Source of the DNA: Mesostigma viride
Lineage: Eukaryota; Streptophyta; Mesostigmatophyceae; Mesostigmatales; Mesostigmataceae
DNA: 64,000 nt
Assembly: GCA_009746045.1 (NCBI GenBank)
Contig: RPFO01000106.1
Span: forward strand, 1,423,211 to 1,487,210
Reading direction: 5' to 3'
Made by a program: the position numbers and the translations under genes
In this document: positions 43,725-53,152 of the stretch, piece after piece
Layout: the number at the start of each line of letters is the position of its first letter
Numbering within the stretch: the stretch's first letter is position 1
Notes under the pieces: generated by a model
The model's input: only the letters and a program-made list of their open reading frames with translations
Databases searched by the model: none
What the model was told of the DNA's origin: nothing

Positions 43725-44049
43725 GGGGCAACTTCTCGACCCTTGTTTTGATCGACTCCAGCTCCTTCCCCAGAAACTCCATGTTCAATGGTGCGAAGGC
43801 TGGGGTGTCCTGCAACATCGGAATGCGGTCTGGATCCACAAGTCGGACGCCAAACAGCGGCCGCCCCTCCGCATCAAACCTGTATGGCTGTGTCATCGCC
43901 TTCCCGCACCGTGGCGCGCCTTCCTGTCGAGTCCCCGCGGGCTGCCACGGCGTCTTTTGGGACTCCGTGGTCCGGTAGGACAACCAGGTCTCTGTGTTGC
44001 CCTGTACCTGGAAGAAGACGGCGTGGTGCACCTTCATTGAGCGACCGCG

Positions 44050-45050
44050 TTTTTCAGGCACCGGCTGTGCCGCTCCGCCGCTCCGCCGCTCCGCCGCCCG
44101 CCGGCTGCGCCGCCGGCCCGCCGCGCGCCGGCTGCCCCGCCCCGTAGCCCGTCGACAGGCTGCCCCGCCCCGCCGCATGCCAGCTGCGCCGGCCCGCCGC
44201 CCACGCGCGCCGGCAGCGCCGTTGGCCCCCCGCGCGCCGACGGCCCTGCCCCGCCGCCCGTTGACAGCCCCGCCCCGCCGCATGCCAGCTGCGCCGGCCC
44301 GCCGCCCATGCGCGCCGGCAGCGCCGCTGGCCCCCGCGCGCCGACGGCCCTGCCCCGCCGCCCGTCGACTGCCCCGCCCCGCCGCCCGTCGACAGCCCTG
44401 CCCCGCCGCATGCAGGCTGCGCCGCCGCTGCCACCTCGCTGCGCGCTGGCTGCGCCACCTCGCCGCCCGCCGACGGCGCCGCCCCGCCGCGCACCGGCTG
44501 CCCCGCCCCGCCGCCTGTCGACTGCCCCGCCCCGCCGCATGCCAGCTGCGCCGGCCCGCCGCCCACGCGCGCCGGCAGCGCCGCTGGCCCCCCGCGCGCT
44601 GACGGCCCTGCCCCGCCGCCCGTCGACTGCCCCGCCCCGCCGCCCGTCGACAGCCCCGACCCACCGCATGCCAGGTGCGCCGGCCCGCCGCCCGCGCGCG
44701 CCGGCAGCGCCGCTGGCCCCCCGCGCGCCGACGGCCCTGCCCCGCCGCCCGTCAACAGCCCTGCCCCGACGCCCGTCGACAGCCCCGCCCCGCCGCATGC
44801 CAGCTGCGCCGGCCCGCTGCCCACGCGCGCCGGCAGCGCCGCTGGCCCTGCCCCGCCGCCCGTCGACTGCCCCGCCCCGCCGCCCGTCGACAGCCCTGCC
44901 CCGCCGCATGCCAGGTGCGCCGGCCCGCCGCCCGCGCGCACCGGCAGCGCCGCTGGCCCCCCGCGCGCCGACGGCCCTGCCCCGCCGCCCGTCGACAGCC
45001 CCGCCCCGCCGCATGCCAGCTGCGCCGGCCGGCCGCCCATGCGCGCCATG
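44050..45050. repeat. GC-rich minisatellite array
   Basis: About 1 kb of very GC-rich repeats. A core around CCGCATGCCAGCTGCGCC recurs near 44174, 44278, 44537, 44668, 44792, 44907 and 45011, mostly 105-130 bp apart. Long frames exist on both strands only because the array avoids stop codons. Confidence 0.85.
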
Positions 45051-45120
45051 CGCTTCGCAGGTCCATTGGGATCATGAGGCCTGCGCAGAATCTCACCTCG
45101 GAGGCCCGTGCTACTTCTAG

Positions 45121-46500
45121 TAAGATGCTTGCATTTTCAATGCGTCACCTATATGCAGGCATAGAGGGTGGTACATGGCGCTAGACTCATCAAGGGATAG
45201 GAGCCATGCCCTCAGCAATTACTCACCTCCTGGCCCTTGCTGTTGCGGTCTCGGATGAAGATGATGGTCTACACGCCGCCGCATGCAAACAAGGAATGAG
45301 AGACAAAGCCGTGCGAGGCCAATATGGGCACAGTGAGAGAAACAAGTCGACGCGAACCTACATCACGAGTGTCAGCGAAGGGGACCCATGGGAGAAGTCT
45401 CCCTCCCATGGTATCATTCACGGACACACGCAGCGGCCATGGGAACAGCCAAAACAGCAGGTTCACACACGCAAGGGCAACGACCTGCAGTGCCTGACCA
45501 GCATGTCGGTCAGTTGTGATTGGCAAGGCAGAGCCACACACACCAGGTACACGCTGCATGGGCAGGGAAGACGCTCTTACATGAGAAAAAGCGAGGAAAC
45601 GTGCGCGAGAAGGATATTAAGAGCGATCCGCGCTAGAAGGATGCTACAATAGCATCATATATTCAAGAATTAGCAAAGAAAGATGTAGAAAAGAGACAAA
45701 AGAAAGAAATACGAGAGAAAGCAAAGACAGGGAGCTGCCAAACAGGGCAGACAAAAGGTTACGAGCGGCAAGAGTTGTGAACGCTGCACTTGATTGCTTT
45801 CTCTGACTTGTCAACTGCGAAGAGTGACTGACTTACCTCTCTGGAAATGGTATGCTCAGCATCCCATGGTAATGAAATGGTGAGCTATGCTGTCAGACAT
45901 GCCTATATAACATAGCTACCCTAGGGTCCTAATACAAAACTAGAAATCAAACCATACCGTGAGTTTCCCGGCTCGCACGGCCTCCTCCCTTTGTGCCGAC
46001 GCCTGCAAACACAACGGGCCGTGGAGGAGGGTGGAAAGGTGGGCAAGTGTGGAGGAGTTTGGGGGGGACCGGGTTGAGCAGCGGTGGGGGAAAGATGTGC
46101 CGGTCATGATGTTGTCAACTACAGCTGTTGTATCGTGATTCACCTTCAATAAGTCTACTGTTCTACATCCGGTGGTGGATGGACACAAGCAATAAAGGCC
46201 CCGCCCACAACTCAGATTTCTTTAGAAAATCTACTGATCTACATTCGATGGCGCCTTCACAGAAGCAGGAAACTCCGCCCACCGGTCAAATGTGACGCCC
46301 AACAAAGCCCCAACTTATTTCTTCAAGAAGTATACTGTTTTACATCCGGTAGTGCTTGGACAGAAGCAATATGTAAAGCCCGCCCACAAATCGGATTTCT
46401 TTACGAAAAACCTGTTTTACATTCGATGGGGTCTTGACAGATTCAAGCAGCAATACTCGTTTCTACCTGCGTGCGACTGCAGCGGCCGAGTGCTGCAACT
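45121..46500. other. Unique spacer in insertion
   Basis: AT-moderate sequence with only short random-looking frames. Repeated phrases such as 'CTGTTTTACATC/TTCG' and 'CCCGCCCAC' (near 46200, 46335 and 46410) suggest old local duplications. I see nothing coding here. Confidence 0.45.
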
Positions 46501-46520
46501 TGCCTTCACGTCCCAGTCTT

Positions 46521-47905
46521 CACGTGTCAGTCCTGGTCTTCACGTCTTCACGTCTTCACGTCTTCACGTCTTCACGTCTTCACGTCTTCACGTCTTCACG
46601 ACTTCACCTGAACTTGCGGCGTATCGTATCTTTGATACCTTGCATGCACGTCTTCACGTCTTCACGTCTTCACCGCGTCTTCACCTGTCTTCACCACGTC
46701 TTCACGTCTTCGCGTCTTCACGTCTTCACGGCTTCACCTGAACACCTGAACTTCACCTGAACTTGCCGTATCGTGTCTTCACGTCTTCACGTCTTCACGT
46801 CTTCACGTCTTCACCGCGTCTTCACCTGTCTTCACCACGTCTTCACGGCTTCACGGCTTCACGTCTTCACGGCTTCACCTGAACACCTGAACTTCACCTG
46901 AACTTGCCGTATCGTGTCTTCACGTCTTCACGTCTTCACGTCTTCACGTCTTCACGTCTTCACCGCGTCTTCACCTGTCTTCACCACGTCTTCACGTCTT
47001 CGCGTCTTCACGTCTTCACGGCTTCACCTGAACACCTGAACTTCACCTGAACTTGCCGTATCGTGTCTTCACGTCTTCACGTCTTCACGTCTTCACGTCT
47101 TCACCGCGTCTTCACCTGTCTTCACCACGTCTTCACGGCTTCACGGCTTCACGTCTTCACGGCTTCACCTGAACACCTGAACTTCACCTGAACTTGCCGT
47201 ATCGTGTCTTCACGTCTTCACGTCTTCACGTCTTCACGTCTTCACGTCTTCACCGCGTCTTCACCTGTCTTCACCACGTCTTCACGTCTTCGCGTCTTCA
47301 CGGCTTCACGGCTTCACCTGAACACCTGAACTTCACCTGAACTTGCCGTATCGTGTCTTCACGTCTTCACGTCTTCACGTCTTCACGTCTTCACGTCTTC
47401 ACGTCTTCACCGCGTCTTCACCTGTCTTCACCACGTCTTCACGGCTTCACGGCTTCACGTCTTCACGGCTTCACCTGAACACCTGAACTTCACCTGAACT
47501 TGCCGTATCGTGTCTTCACGTCTTCACGTCTTCACGTCTTCACGTCTTCACGTCTTCACCGCGTCTTCACCTGTCTTCACCACGTCTTCACGGCCTCACG
47601 GCTTCACGTCTTCACGGCTTCACCTGAACACCTGAACTTCACCTGAACTTGCCGTATCGTGTCTTCACGTCTTCACGTCTTCACGTCTTCACGTCTTCAC
47701 GTCTTCACCGCGTCTTCACCTGTCTTCACCACGTCTTCACGGCTTCACGGCTTCACGTCTTCACGGCTTCACCTGAACACCTGAACTTCACCTGAACTTG
47801 CCGTATCGTGTCTTCACGTCTTCACGTCTTCACGTCTTCACGTCTTCACCGCGTCTTCACCTGTCTTCACCACGTCTTCACGGCTTCACCTGAACACCTG
47901 AACTT
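46521..47905. repeat. 8-bp satellite with higher-order units
   Basis: The basic unit is the 8-mer CGTCTTCA. Longer units share ACTTGCCGTATCGTGTCTTC at 46761, 46902, 47051, 47192, 47341, 47498, 47647 and 47796. Spacings are 141, 149, 141, 149, 157, 149 and 149, all differing by 8. That pattern fits growth by whole-unit slippage or unequal exchange. Frames through it are artefacts. Confidence 0.9.
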
Positions 47906-48070
47906 TGCGTATCGTATCTTTCATACATTGCATCATTTGCATGCCTTGGAGCTGCACGTCTTCAAGCAGTGTCACCCAGTTCCCGCTTGATTCAAATGCA
48001 CTTCGCGCTTGAATTCGTGACTTCGCCCCGCTCAAGGTGGAAAGAATGATGGGCACTAGCCACGGGAACT

Positions 48071-48418
48071 ATGCCCGATGCTGATAGCCGAAGCGATGAC
48101 ATGGACGAATTGATTGATTTGTGTTATGCCGGGGACGATTGTAGAAAATGGGTGCTAGGAAAGAAATCTGGTGCCATGAAAGTAGATTTTTTGGCCGGTG
48201 CAAACCACCAATGCGCCGGCCGATGTGGCAAGGTCCTGCACGGCAGCCAGAGCGCACCCAGCCAGAGCGTACCCAGCCGCTGCCGCCGCCGACCCCCGTA
48301 CTGGTGGGCGTGGAACAGACGATGAGAGAGATGCAACGAGCTATGGAGAACCAAAGCAAGAAGGTTGAAGAGCTTGGTTTGCAGCTGCGTCAAGAGGTGC
48401 AGAAACAAGTGGTCCAGC

Positions 48419-48457
<39 letters not shown>

Positions 48458-48494
48458 TGCAGCAGCAACTGCAGCAGCAACTGCAGCAACAACT

Positions 48495-48563
<69 letters not shown>

Positions 48564-48700
48564 CTTCAGTTCCCGCAGGCAGCGTCGGCAATGTCGCAGT
48601 TTCCACAGGCATTGTCGGCACTGCAGCAGTTTTCGCAGGGACCGTCGGCAGCAGAGCAGTTCCCGCAGGGATCATCGGTGGTGCAGCAGTTCTTTGTGAG
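48071..48700 (+). CDS. Possible exon with polyglutamine tract
   Basis: Two overlapping plus-strand frames (48071-48325 and 48148-48699) look partly protein-like. The second holds a Met-Arg-Glu-Met-Gln-Arg helical stretch, then Gln runs encoded by CAG/CAA repeats. They may be parts of a spliced or broken host-type gene. Low confidence because frames after the Gln run look unnatural. Confidence 0.25.
48419..48562 (+). repeat. CAG/CAA trinucleotide repeat
   Basis: About 144 bases of CAG units, with four CAACTGCAG-type interruptions, encode a Gln tract in one frame. Trinucleotide expansion of this type is typical of eukaryotic DNA. Confidence 0.9.
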
Positions 48701-48775
48701 TCATTCGTGTAGTGTTGAGTGGGTGGGGTGGGGGGTGTGTGTGGGGGGGGGTGTAGGGGGGTTTGACTGTGTGAC

Positions 48776-49650
48776 TGCGTGGCTGCTTGGCTGGAAAGGA
48801 GGGTGCGTGGCTGTGTGGCTGCGTGGCTGCGCTGCTGCGTGGCTGCGTGGCTGCGTGGCTGCGTGGCTGCGCTGCTGCGTGGCTGCGTGGCTGCGTGGCT
48901 GTGTGGCTGCGTGGCTGCGCTGCTGCGTGGCTGCGTGGCTGCGCTGCTGCGTGGCTGCGTGGCTGGAAAGGAGGGTGCGTGGCTGTGTGGCTGCGTGGCT
49001 GCGCTGCTGCGTGGCTGCGTGGCTGCTTGGCTGGAAAGGAGGGTGCGTGGCTGTGTGGCTGCGTGGCTGCGCTGCTGCGTGGCTGCGTGGCTGCGTGGCT
49101 GCGTGGCTGCGTGGCTGCGTGGCTGCGTGGCTGCGTGGCTGCGTGGCTGGAAAGGAGGGTGCGTGGCTGTGTGGCTGCGTGGCTGCGCTGCTGCGTGGCT
49201 GCGTGGCTGCGTGGCTGCGCTGCTGCGTGGCTGCGTGGCTGCGTGGCTGTGTGGCTGCGTGGCTGCGCTGCTGCGTGGCTGCGTGGCTGCGTGGCTGCGT
49301 GGCTGCTTGGCTGGAAAGGAGGGTGCGTGGCTGTGTGGCTGCGTGGCTGCGCTGCTGCGTGGCTGCGTGGCTGCGTGGCTGGAAAGGAGGGTGCGTGGCT
49401 GTGTGGCTGCGTGGCTGCGCTGCTGCGTGGCTGCGTGGCTGCGTGGCTGCGTGGCTGCTTGGCTGGAAAGGAGGGTGCGTGGCTGTGTGGCTGCGTGTAG
49501 CTGCGCTGCTGCGTGGCTGCGTGGCTGCGTGGCTGCGTGGCTGCGTGGCTGCGTGGCTGCGTGGCTGGAAAGGAGGGTGCGTGGCTGTGTGGCTGCGTGG
49601 CTGCGCTGCTGCGTGGCTGCGTGGCTGCGTGGCTGCGTGGCTGGCTGGGG
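48776..49650. repeat. 8-bp GTGGCTGC satellite array
   Basis: The 8-mer GTGGCTGC repeats for almost 900 bases, broken by recurring variants containing GGAAAGGAGGGTGCGTGG and GCGCTGCTGC. Because 8 is not a multiple of 3, all three frames stay open and yield Cys/Ala/Trp-rich pseudo-proteins. This explains the long frames on both strands. Confidence 0.92.
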
Positions 49651-50450
49651 GGGGGGGGGGTGCCGGGTGCGTGGATGCGTGGATGTGTGGCTGGGTGGGT
49701 GCGTCACTGCGTGGCTGGCTGGCTCTGTGGCTGCGTGGGCGGCTGGATGGCCGGGTCAGCGTGGCTTCGTGTTCAATGGGATGCTAATATGTTGTTGCCT
49801 TTGGATGCCACAGTTCATGGATTCTTTTGTTCACATGCAGGTGCTGCCGTCTTCCCCATCGACGTCGTCAAGACCGATGTCGCCAAGAAGGATGATGCAA
49901 TCACTCTCGGCCATGTTTAACTCATGTGGGCCTTCATGGCCATACGGGAAATATTATTGAATCAGTTCTTTGACACTGAGTTGGCACTACGCAACACCTT
50001 TGATGCACATGAGTGCAGGGCGCATGTGTTGAAACCATGCAACCATGGCGATCCCTCAAAAAGTTTGGTTATGTAATAAGTGACACAATTATTCCGGACG
50101 TATGATGGCCCAACGTCCTGTAAGGTTGAGTTGTCTTGGAGGAGGAGCGTGATGACCGCGGAAGCCGCGTGGGTGTCTGTAGTGCTATATCTTGAAGATG
50201 TACGGTCTTGGAAGAGTTATGGTCTTGGAATCATATAATAATGAACTTGGAATAAAGTTGCGGGCAGCCTTCAATTGGCATATGTTGTCTCATTGATGTT
50301 GTCTCATTGCGTTAATGGGTCAATTGTCTTAGTTTATATAATGTATATCTTGGGAAACTCATTGCTTCAATAAAATGCATGCTAGGCGCAATCAACCCCC
50401 ACAAACACATCTGAAAACTGCACAGTGCATCAAATGTATCCTAGACAAAA
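49651..50450. other. Right flank of insertion
   Basis: Mixed sequence without a convincing gene. It holds a G-run near 49647-49660, a CACTGAGTTGGCA segment near 49975 that echoes the left flank, and CAAATGTATCCTA at about 50431, a direct copy of the inner end of the right terminal repeat. Confidence 0.45.
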
Positions 50451-50479
50451 AAATGTATCCTAATCCGGTAAAACCACCC
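50451..50479 (-). repeat. Right 29-bp terminal inverted repeat
   Basis: Exact inverted match to 41205-41233. Inside it, AAATGTATCCTA is repeated directly about 20 nt further in (near 50432), a subterminal repeat. Confidence 0.9.
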
Positions 50480-51322
50480 TCCGGTTCCGTCGTACACGGG
50501 CGTCGGATTCGACACCGTCGCGGCTCGTTCGGGCAAAATGGTGGTCTGCAGAAACGTTTGGTCCGTCATCCTCTCGTTCGTCTCCGAACTACTGTGACCC
50601 ACTCCGCTCGTGACTCCGGAACGCGCGGCACGGTTCAGACCGTCCAGATGCACGGACAGTTTCGGTTGATCGATATGCGCCTGCTGCGGAATAGGTTTCG
50701 CGATCATAGTCGACGGCTCCGGCGTCATGTGGTTCACGATGAGGTTGTCCTTCACACTCGGCGCGAAATGCGACCGAGTCCCCATCGCCAACGTGTTGTC
50801 GTATCCGCGCCGTCGATCGGCCGTGAACTTACCGTGCATCTGTTGAGTCTCGATGACCGGCTTTACGGTCATCGGCTCGGCACCGGGACGCGATTTCGAC
50901 CACAGATGGTTCTCCTCCGTCTTTTTGAATTCCGTCTTGCGACGACGTTTGTCCTTCGGCGGTTCTACGTGCATTTTCATCAACGACGTGTTCCGCCCCA
51001 TTCCGGGTCTCGCGCCTGGAGCAGACACGTAATCCGGTTCCGCGGGGCCGTACCCTCCTCTAGACGTGTACAATGGAATCATGGGATACCCGAGGGAGTC
51101 TCCCAGGTTAACTAAATCAGGTCTCGTGACTGCGGGAGGATACTTGGTTTGGTTTTCGGCGATAGGAAGCATCTGATCGTACTGAGGCCGAATTACCGAT
51201 TTCAAAAACCCTCCTCCCATATCTAGTTCCTGCAAATCGGTGTCCGCGGCTCGCGGAGGCGCGCGAGTCGTCGGACGGAGGACGTACCCGGCTATGGCGA
51301 CAGCTGAGAAAACGGCTAACAT
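50480..51322 (-). pseudogene. N-terminal half of a split virion-type gene
   Basis: This 281-codon part starts with a transmembrane segment (residues about 1-15), then Pro/Gly/Arg-rich sequence with Phe-Thr-Ala-Asp-Arg-Arg-Arg and Lys-Pro-Val-Ile-Glu-Thr. The frame would continue into the insertion's terminal repeat as a short false tail. Its last viral codon (Gly, GGA at 50480-50482) is the target duplication and leads in frame into 41201. An anchored virion protein of 479 residues is the likely original product. Confidence 0.82.
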
Positions 51323-51352
51323 GCTCTGATGTATAAATAACGCGGATATTTA

Positions 51353-51787
51353 TTAATTCACCGGTCTCTCCGCCGGGGGCGGTTTCTGCGTGCTAGTGAC
51401 GATCGGGAAGAACAGATAGCTGTCCTCCTTCTTTGTCTCCTCCCAATACATGTTCATATAAGGAGCCAGGTTCCTATCGTCAAGCGTGATCGTGCGATTG
51501 TTGTTTGCGGCCACGACGCCTCCCTTGATGCGCATGCTCTCGATAGACGGATCGATACGGCCTCCCAATGTGACGTAGGTGGACATTTGTTCGGGAGTCA
51601 CGGGGAAGCCGACGTTGTTGTCTAATTGCACGTCGAAATCGCGGCCTTTCTGAACCATGAGAGAGGGTGTTTCGTGAATCTCCACATCGCCCGCACCTGG
51701 GCCCGCCACAACCATTCCATTAGACGAGTACGGGATCGATGGACTCGCATCCATCATGGGGTTCGAGGGATCCGTTGAATAGTTCAT
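51353..51787 (-). CDS. Hypothetical virion-type protein
   Basis: The 144-aa protein begins with a Ser/Pro/Met-rich tail and continues as a beta-like domain with Val-Gln-Lys-Gly-Arg-Asp-Phe. A TATATA box at 51799-51804 lies 11 nt upstream of the ATG. It is just upstream (same strand) of the broken gene. No motif recognised. Confidence 0.62.
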   Translation of the reverse strand: MNYSTDPSNPMMDASPSIPYSSNGMVVAGPGAGDVEIHETPSLMVQKGRDFDVQLDNNVGFPVTPEQMSTYVTLGGRIDPSIESMRIKGGVVAANNNRTITLDDRNLAPYMNMYWEETKKEDSYLFFPIVTSTQKPPPAERPVN

Positions 51788-51798
51788 GAAACGCTGCG

Positions 51799-51804
51799 TA
51801 TATA
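51799..51804 (-). promoter_or_regulatory. TATATA box
   Basis: TATATA lies 11 nt upstream of the ATG at 51787. Confidence 0.52.
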
Positions 51805-51810
51805 GTAAAG

Positions 51811-52041
51811 TTAGAAAACATTGCGACCTAGACCTATGGTCTCCACGGGGCGTAAGGCCATGGGAGTCTCCACGAACGGCCCTTGGTCAATCGTCCTCCT
51901 CGTCATCCAGTACCACCCTCTCGGATCGTCCAACTTTTCCTGGGGTTTCTGGCAACACGCGCGATATGATGTTCGGCGACTCAGCGCCTCCGACGCGAAT
52001 ATGATCGTCAGAACCGCGAATAAGGAGAAGAAACCCCACAT
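51811..52041 (-). CDS. Small single-pass membrane protein
   Basis: The 76-aa protein starts with a hydrophobic segment (about residues 2-18) and continues with an Arg-rich soluble part containing a Cys-Cys pair. Compact size and position in a run of minus-strand virion-type genes favour a membrane component. The longer overlapping frame at 51887-52507 is a shadow. Confidence 0.55.
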   Translation of the reverse strand: MWGFFSLFAVLTIIFASEALSRRTSYRACCQKPQEKLDDPRGWYWMTRRTIDQGPFVETPMALRPVETIGLGRNVF

Positions 52042-52068
52042 GTCTTCGTATAAGATGGCGACATAAAA

Positions 52069-52560
52069 TCATTCCACCGTGCTCTTCAGATTCTGCCACC
52101 ATCTGTCGCGGTCGTCCGGCGCCACGTTGTTCGCTATGTAGTTTTGTAAGGCCTTCGAGCTCTTGGGAAGAGGGGCAGGAGGAGACACTTCGATCATGGA
52201 TTCCGGGAAATCGGATAGCCTCGTGCACATGGACACGTTCGGAATGCCGTCGTCGTTGAGATGCACGAGCGCGTTGTGCCAAGAGGCGTCTCGAGACAGG
52301 ATGTATACGGTGTCGCGATCTGTTATCTCCCGACCTCGCACTCTTCGTCCGAGGTCGTAATGGAATAACGAGTCCGCGGCTTCTCGCATCATCGAGTCGG
52401 ACTGCATGATCTCCGCGCCCTTCGGCGTAGGACCGGTGTAAGCCCTCCCGCAATACGCCACGACTCGACAGAGGTCGGATCTGAGACAGCCAGCGTCTTT
52501 TGAACATTGATCGAGATCTACGAAAACCACAGGTTTGCGCGCGTCGTTATCTTCCGACAT
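52069..52560 (-). CDS. NYN/PIN-like protein, putative
   Basis: The 163-aa protein has Val-Val-Phe-Val-Asp-Leu-Asp-Gln near residues 10-17 and Val-Tyr-Ile-Leu-Ser-Arg-Asp-Ala-Ser-Trp near residues 83-92. This layout of acidic strands recalls the NYN/PIN-like nuclease fold. Acidic residues in these positions could bind metal and cut RNA. The match is weak and based on motif shape only. The frame is clearly coding. Confidence 0.42.
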   Translation of the reverse strand: MSEDNDARKPVVFVDLDQCSKDAGCLRSDLCRVVAYCGRAYTGPTPKGAEIMQSDSMMREAADSLFHYDLGRRVRGREITDRDTVYILSRDASWHNALVHLNDDGIPNVSMCTRLSDFPESMIEVSPPAPLPKSSKALQNYIANNVAPDDRDRWWQNLKSTVE

Positions 52561-52622
52561 GGCGGCGATGTTTTTTATTTAATCACAAACAGAATTTTTT
52601 TACTCGACGAAACTCACCTCAT

Positions 52623-52949
52623 TTACACGCGATGAATGATGCTCTCGACGGCGCGGCGTCGATTCTCCACGGTGTTGCTCAGACCCAGTTTGCGCATCTC
52701 CATATCCCTGAGCCGTTTCGCGGCCACCATGGCCTCTCCGAGTGGCACGCGTTTCTGTTCGTAAATAGAACTGACAAGCTTGTTCCATGGGCCGATCGTC
52801 TTCCCGAAATTATGCGCTGCCGCGGCGCTTCTAGCTTTCGAAACGATGCGCCCGGTCTTGCGGTTGCGCTCGATATCTTTTACAGACAGGCCTCCGAATG
52901 TCCTAGTCGCGGTGCCATTCATCACCTGGCGATAGCTACCCCTCGGCAT
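52623..52949 (-). CDS. Conserved small basic protein
   Basis: A 108-aa frame starts at 52949, preceded by a TATAC element; the extension to 52997 adds a Lys-rich leader. Its core is Thr-Phe-Gly-Gly-Leu, then Asp-Ile-Glu-Arg-Asn-Arg-Lys-Thr-Gly-Arg-Ile-Val-Ser, a signature I have seen in small conserved proteins of large DNA viruses. Strong basic character fits DNA or chromatin binding. Function is not established. Confidence 0.6.
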   Translation of the reverse strand: MPRGSYRQVMNGTATRTFGGLSVKDIERNRKTGRIVSKARSAAAAHNFGKTIGPWNKLVSSIYEQKRVPLGEAMVAAKRLRDMEMRKLGLSNTVENRRRAVESIIHRV

Positions 52950-53002
52950 CGTGCTTCGTATAGAATTGAAACGAGATTTTTTTTTTGTAGCGGTCAAGAA
53001 AC

Positions 53003-53152
53003 ATGTTCATTCTCGCGCTCTCGGCTACGGCGATCGCGTTGTACTACCTCTACAGAATCGCTAGAGACCACGTCTCTTTCGATGAAGAGCCGTATCCGGT
53101 CCCCTCGTCAAAAGAACTCCGCGTAGACGGTGGGGAGTTGTGCGAGGCGTGA
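53003..53152 (+). CDS. Small membrane peptide, 49 aa
   Basis: A 49-codon frame with a hydrophobic first 18 residues, then a charged tail. It overlaps the 3' end of the large DDE gene on the other strand by 45 bp. The transmembrane character and the slot between divergent genes support it, although the length makes it uncertain. Confidence 0.4.
   Translation: MFILALSATAIALYYLYRIARDHVSFDEEPYPVPSSKELRVDGGELCEA

Larger units (their letters stand above)
41205..50479. mobile_element. 9,275-bp insertion with terminal inverted repeats
   Basis: The block has exact 29-bp terminal inverted repeats and a 3-bp target duplication (TCC). It interrupts a viral gene so that excision with one TCC restores a single frame. 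The content is unlike the compact viral genes: AT-rich spacers, several satellites, a polyglutamine-type tract and one degenerate-looking gene. No transposase is recognised inside. A 3-bp duplication with GGG-starting ends recalls some cut-and-paste DNA transposon groups, but no superfamily is claimed. It may be a non-autonomous element that carries captured host DNA. Confidence 0.82.

Noticed and set aside
44034..45120. Long Arg/Ala/Pro/Gly-rich frames on both strands
   Set aside because: They follow the GC-rich satellite and have no natural composition.
46521..49650. CRISPR array
   Set aside because: The repeats are contiguous short satellites without unique spacers of constant size.
48124..49960. 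Several long Cys/Ala/Trp- or Ser/His-rich frames
   Set aside because: An 8-bp repeat leaves all three frames open; they are repeat artefacts.
41205..50479. 29-bp inverted repeats as viral genome termini
   Set aside because: The flanking gene halves join in frame once the block is removed, and a 3-bp target duplication is present; both favour an insertion over genome ends.
41205..50479. Transfer RNA or other stable RNA genes in non-coding parts
   Set aside because: No cloverleaf or conserved box pair was recognised by eye; a covariance-model scan would be the decisive test.
51887..52507. 206-aa Arg/Ser-rich minus-strand frame
   Set aside because: It runs out of phase through two better-supported genes.
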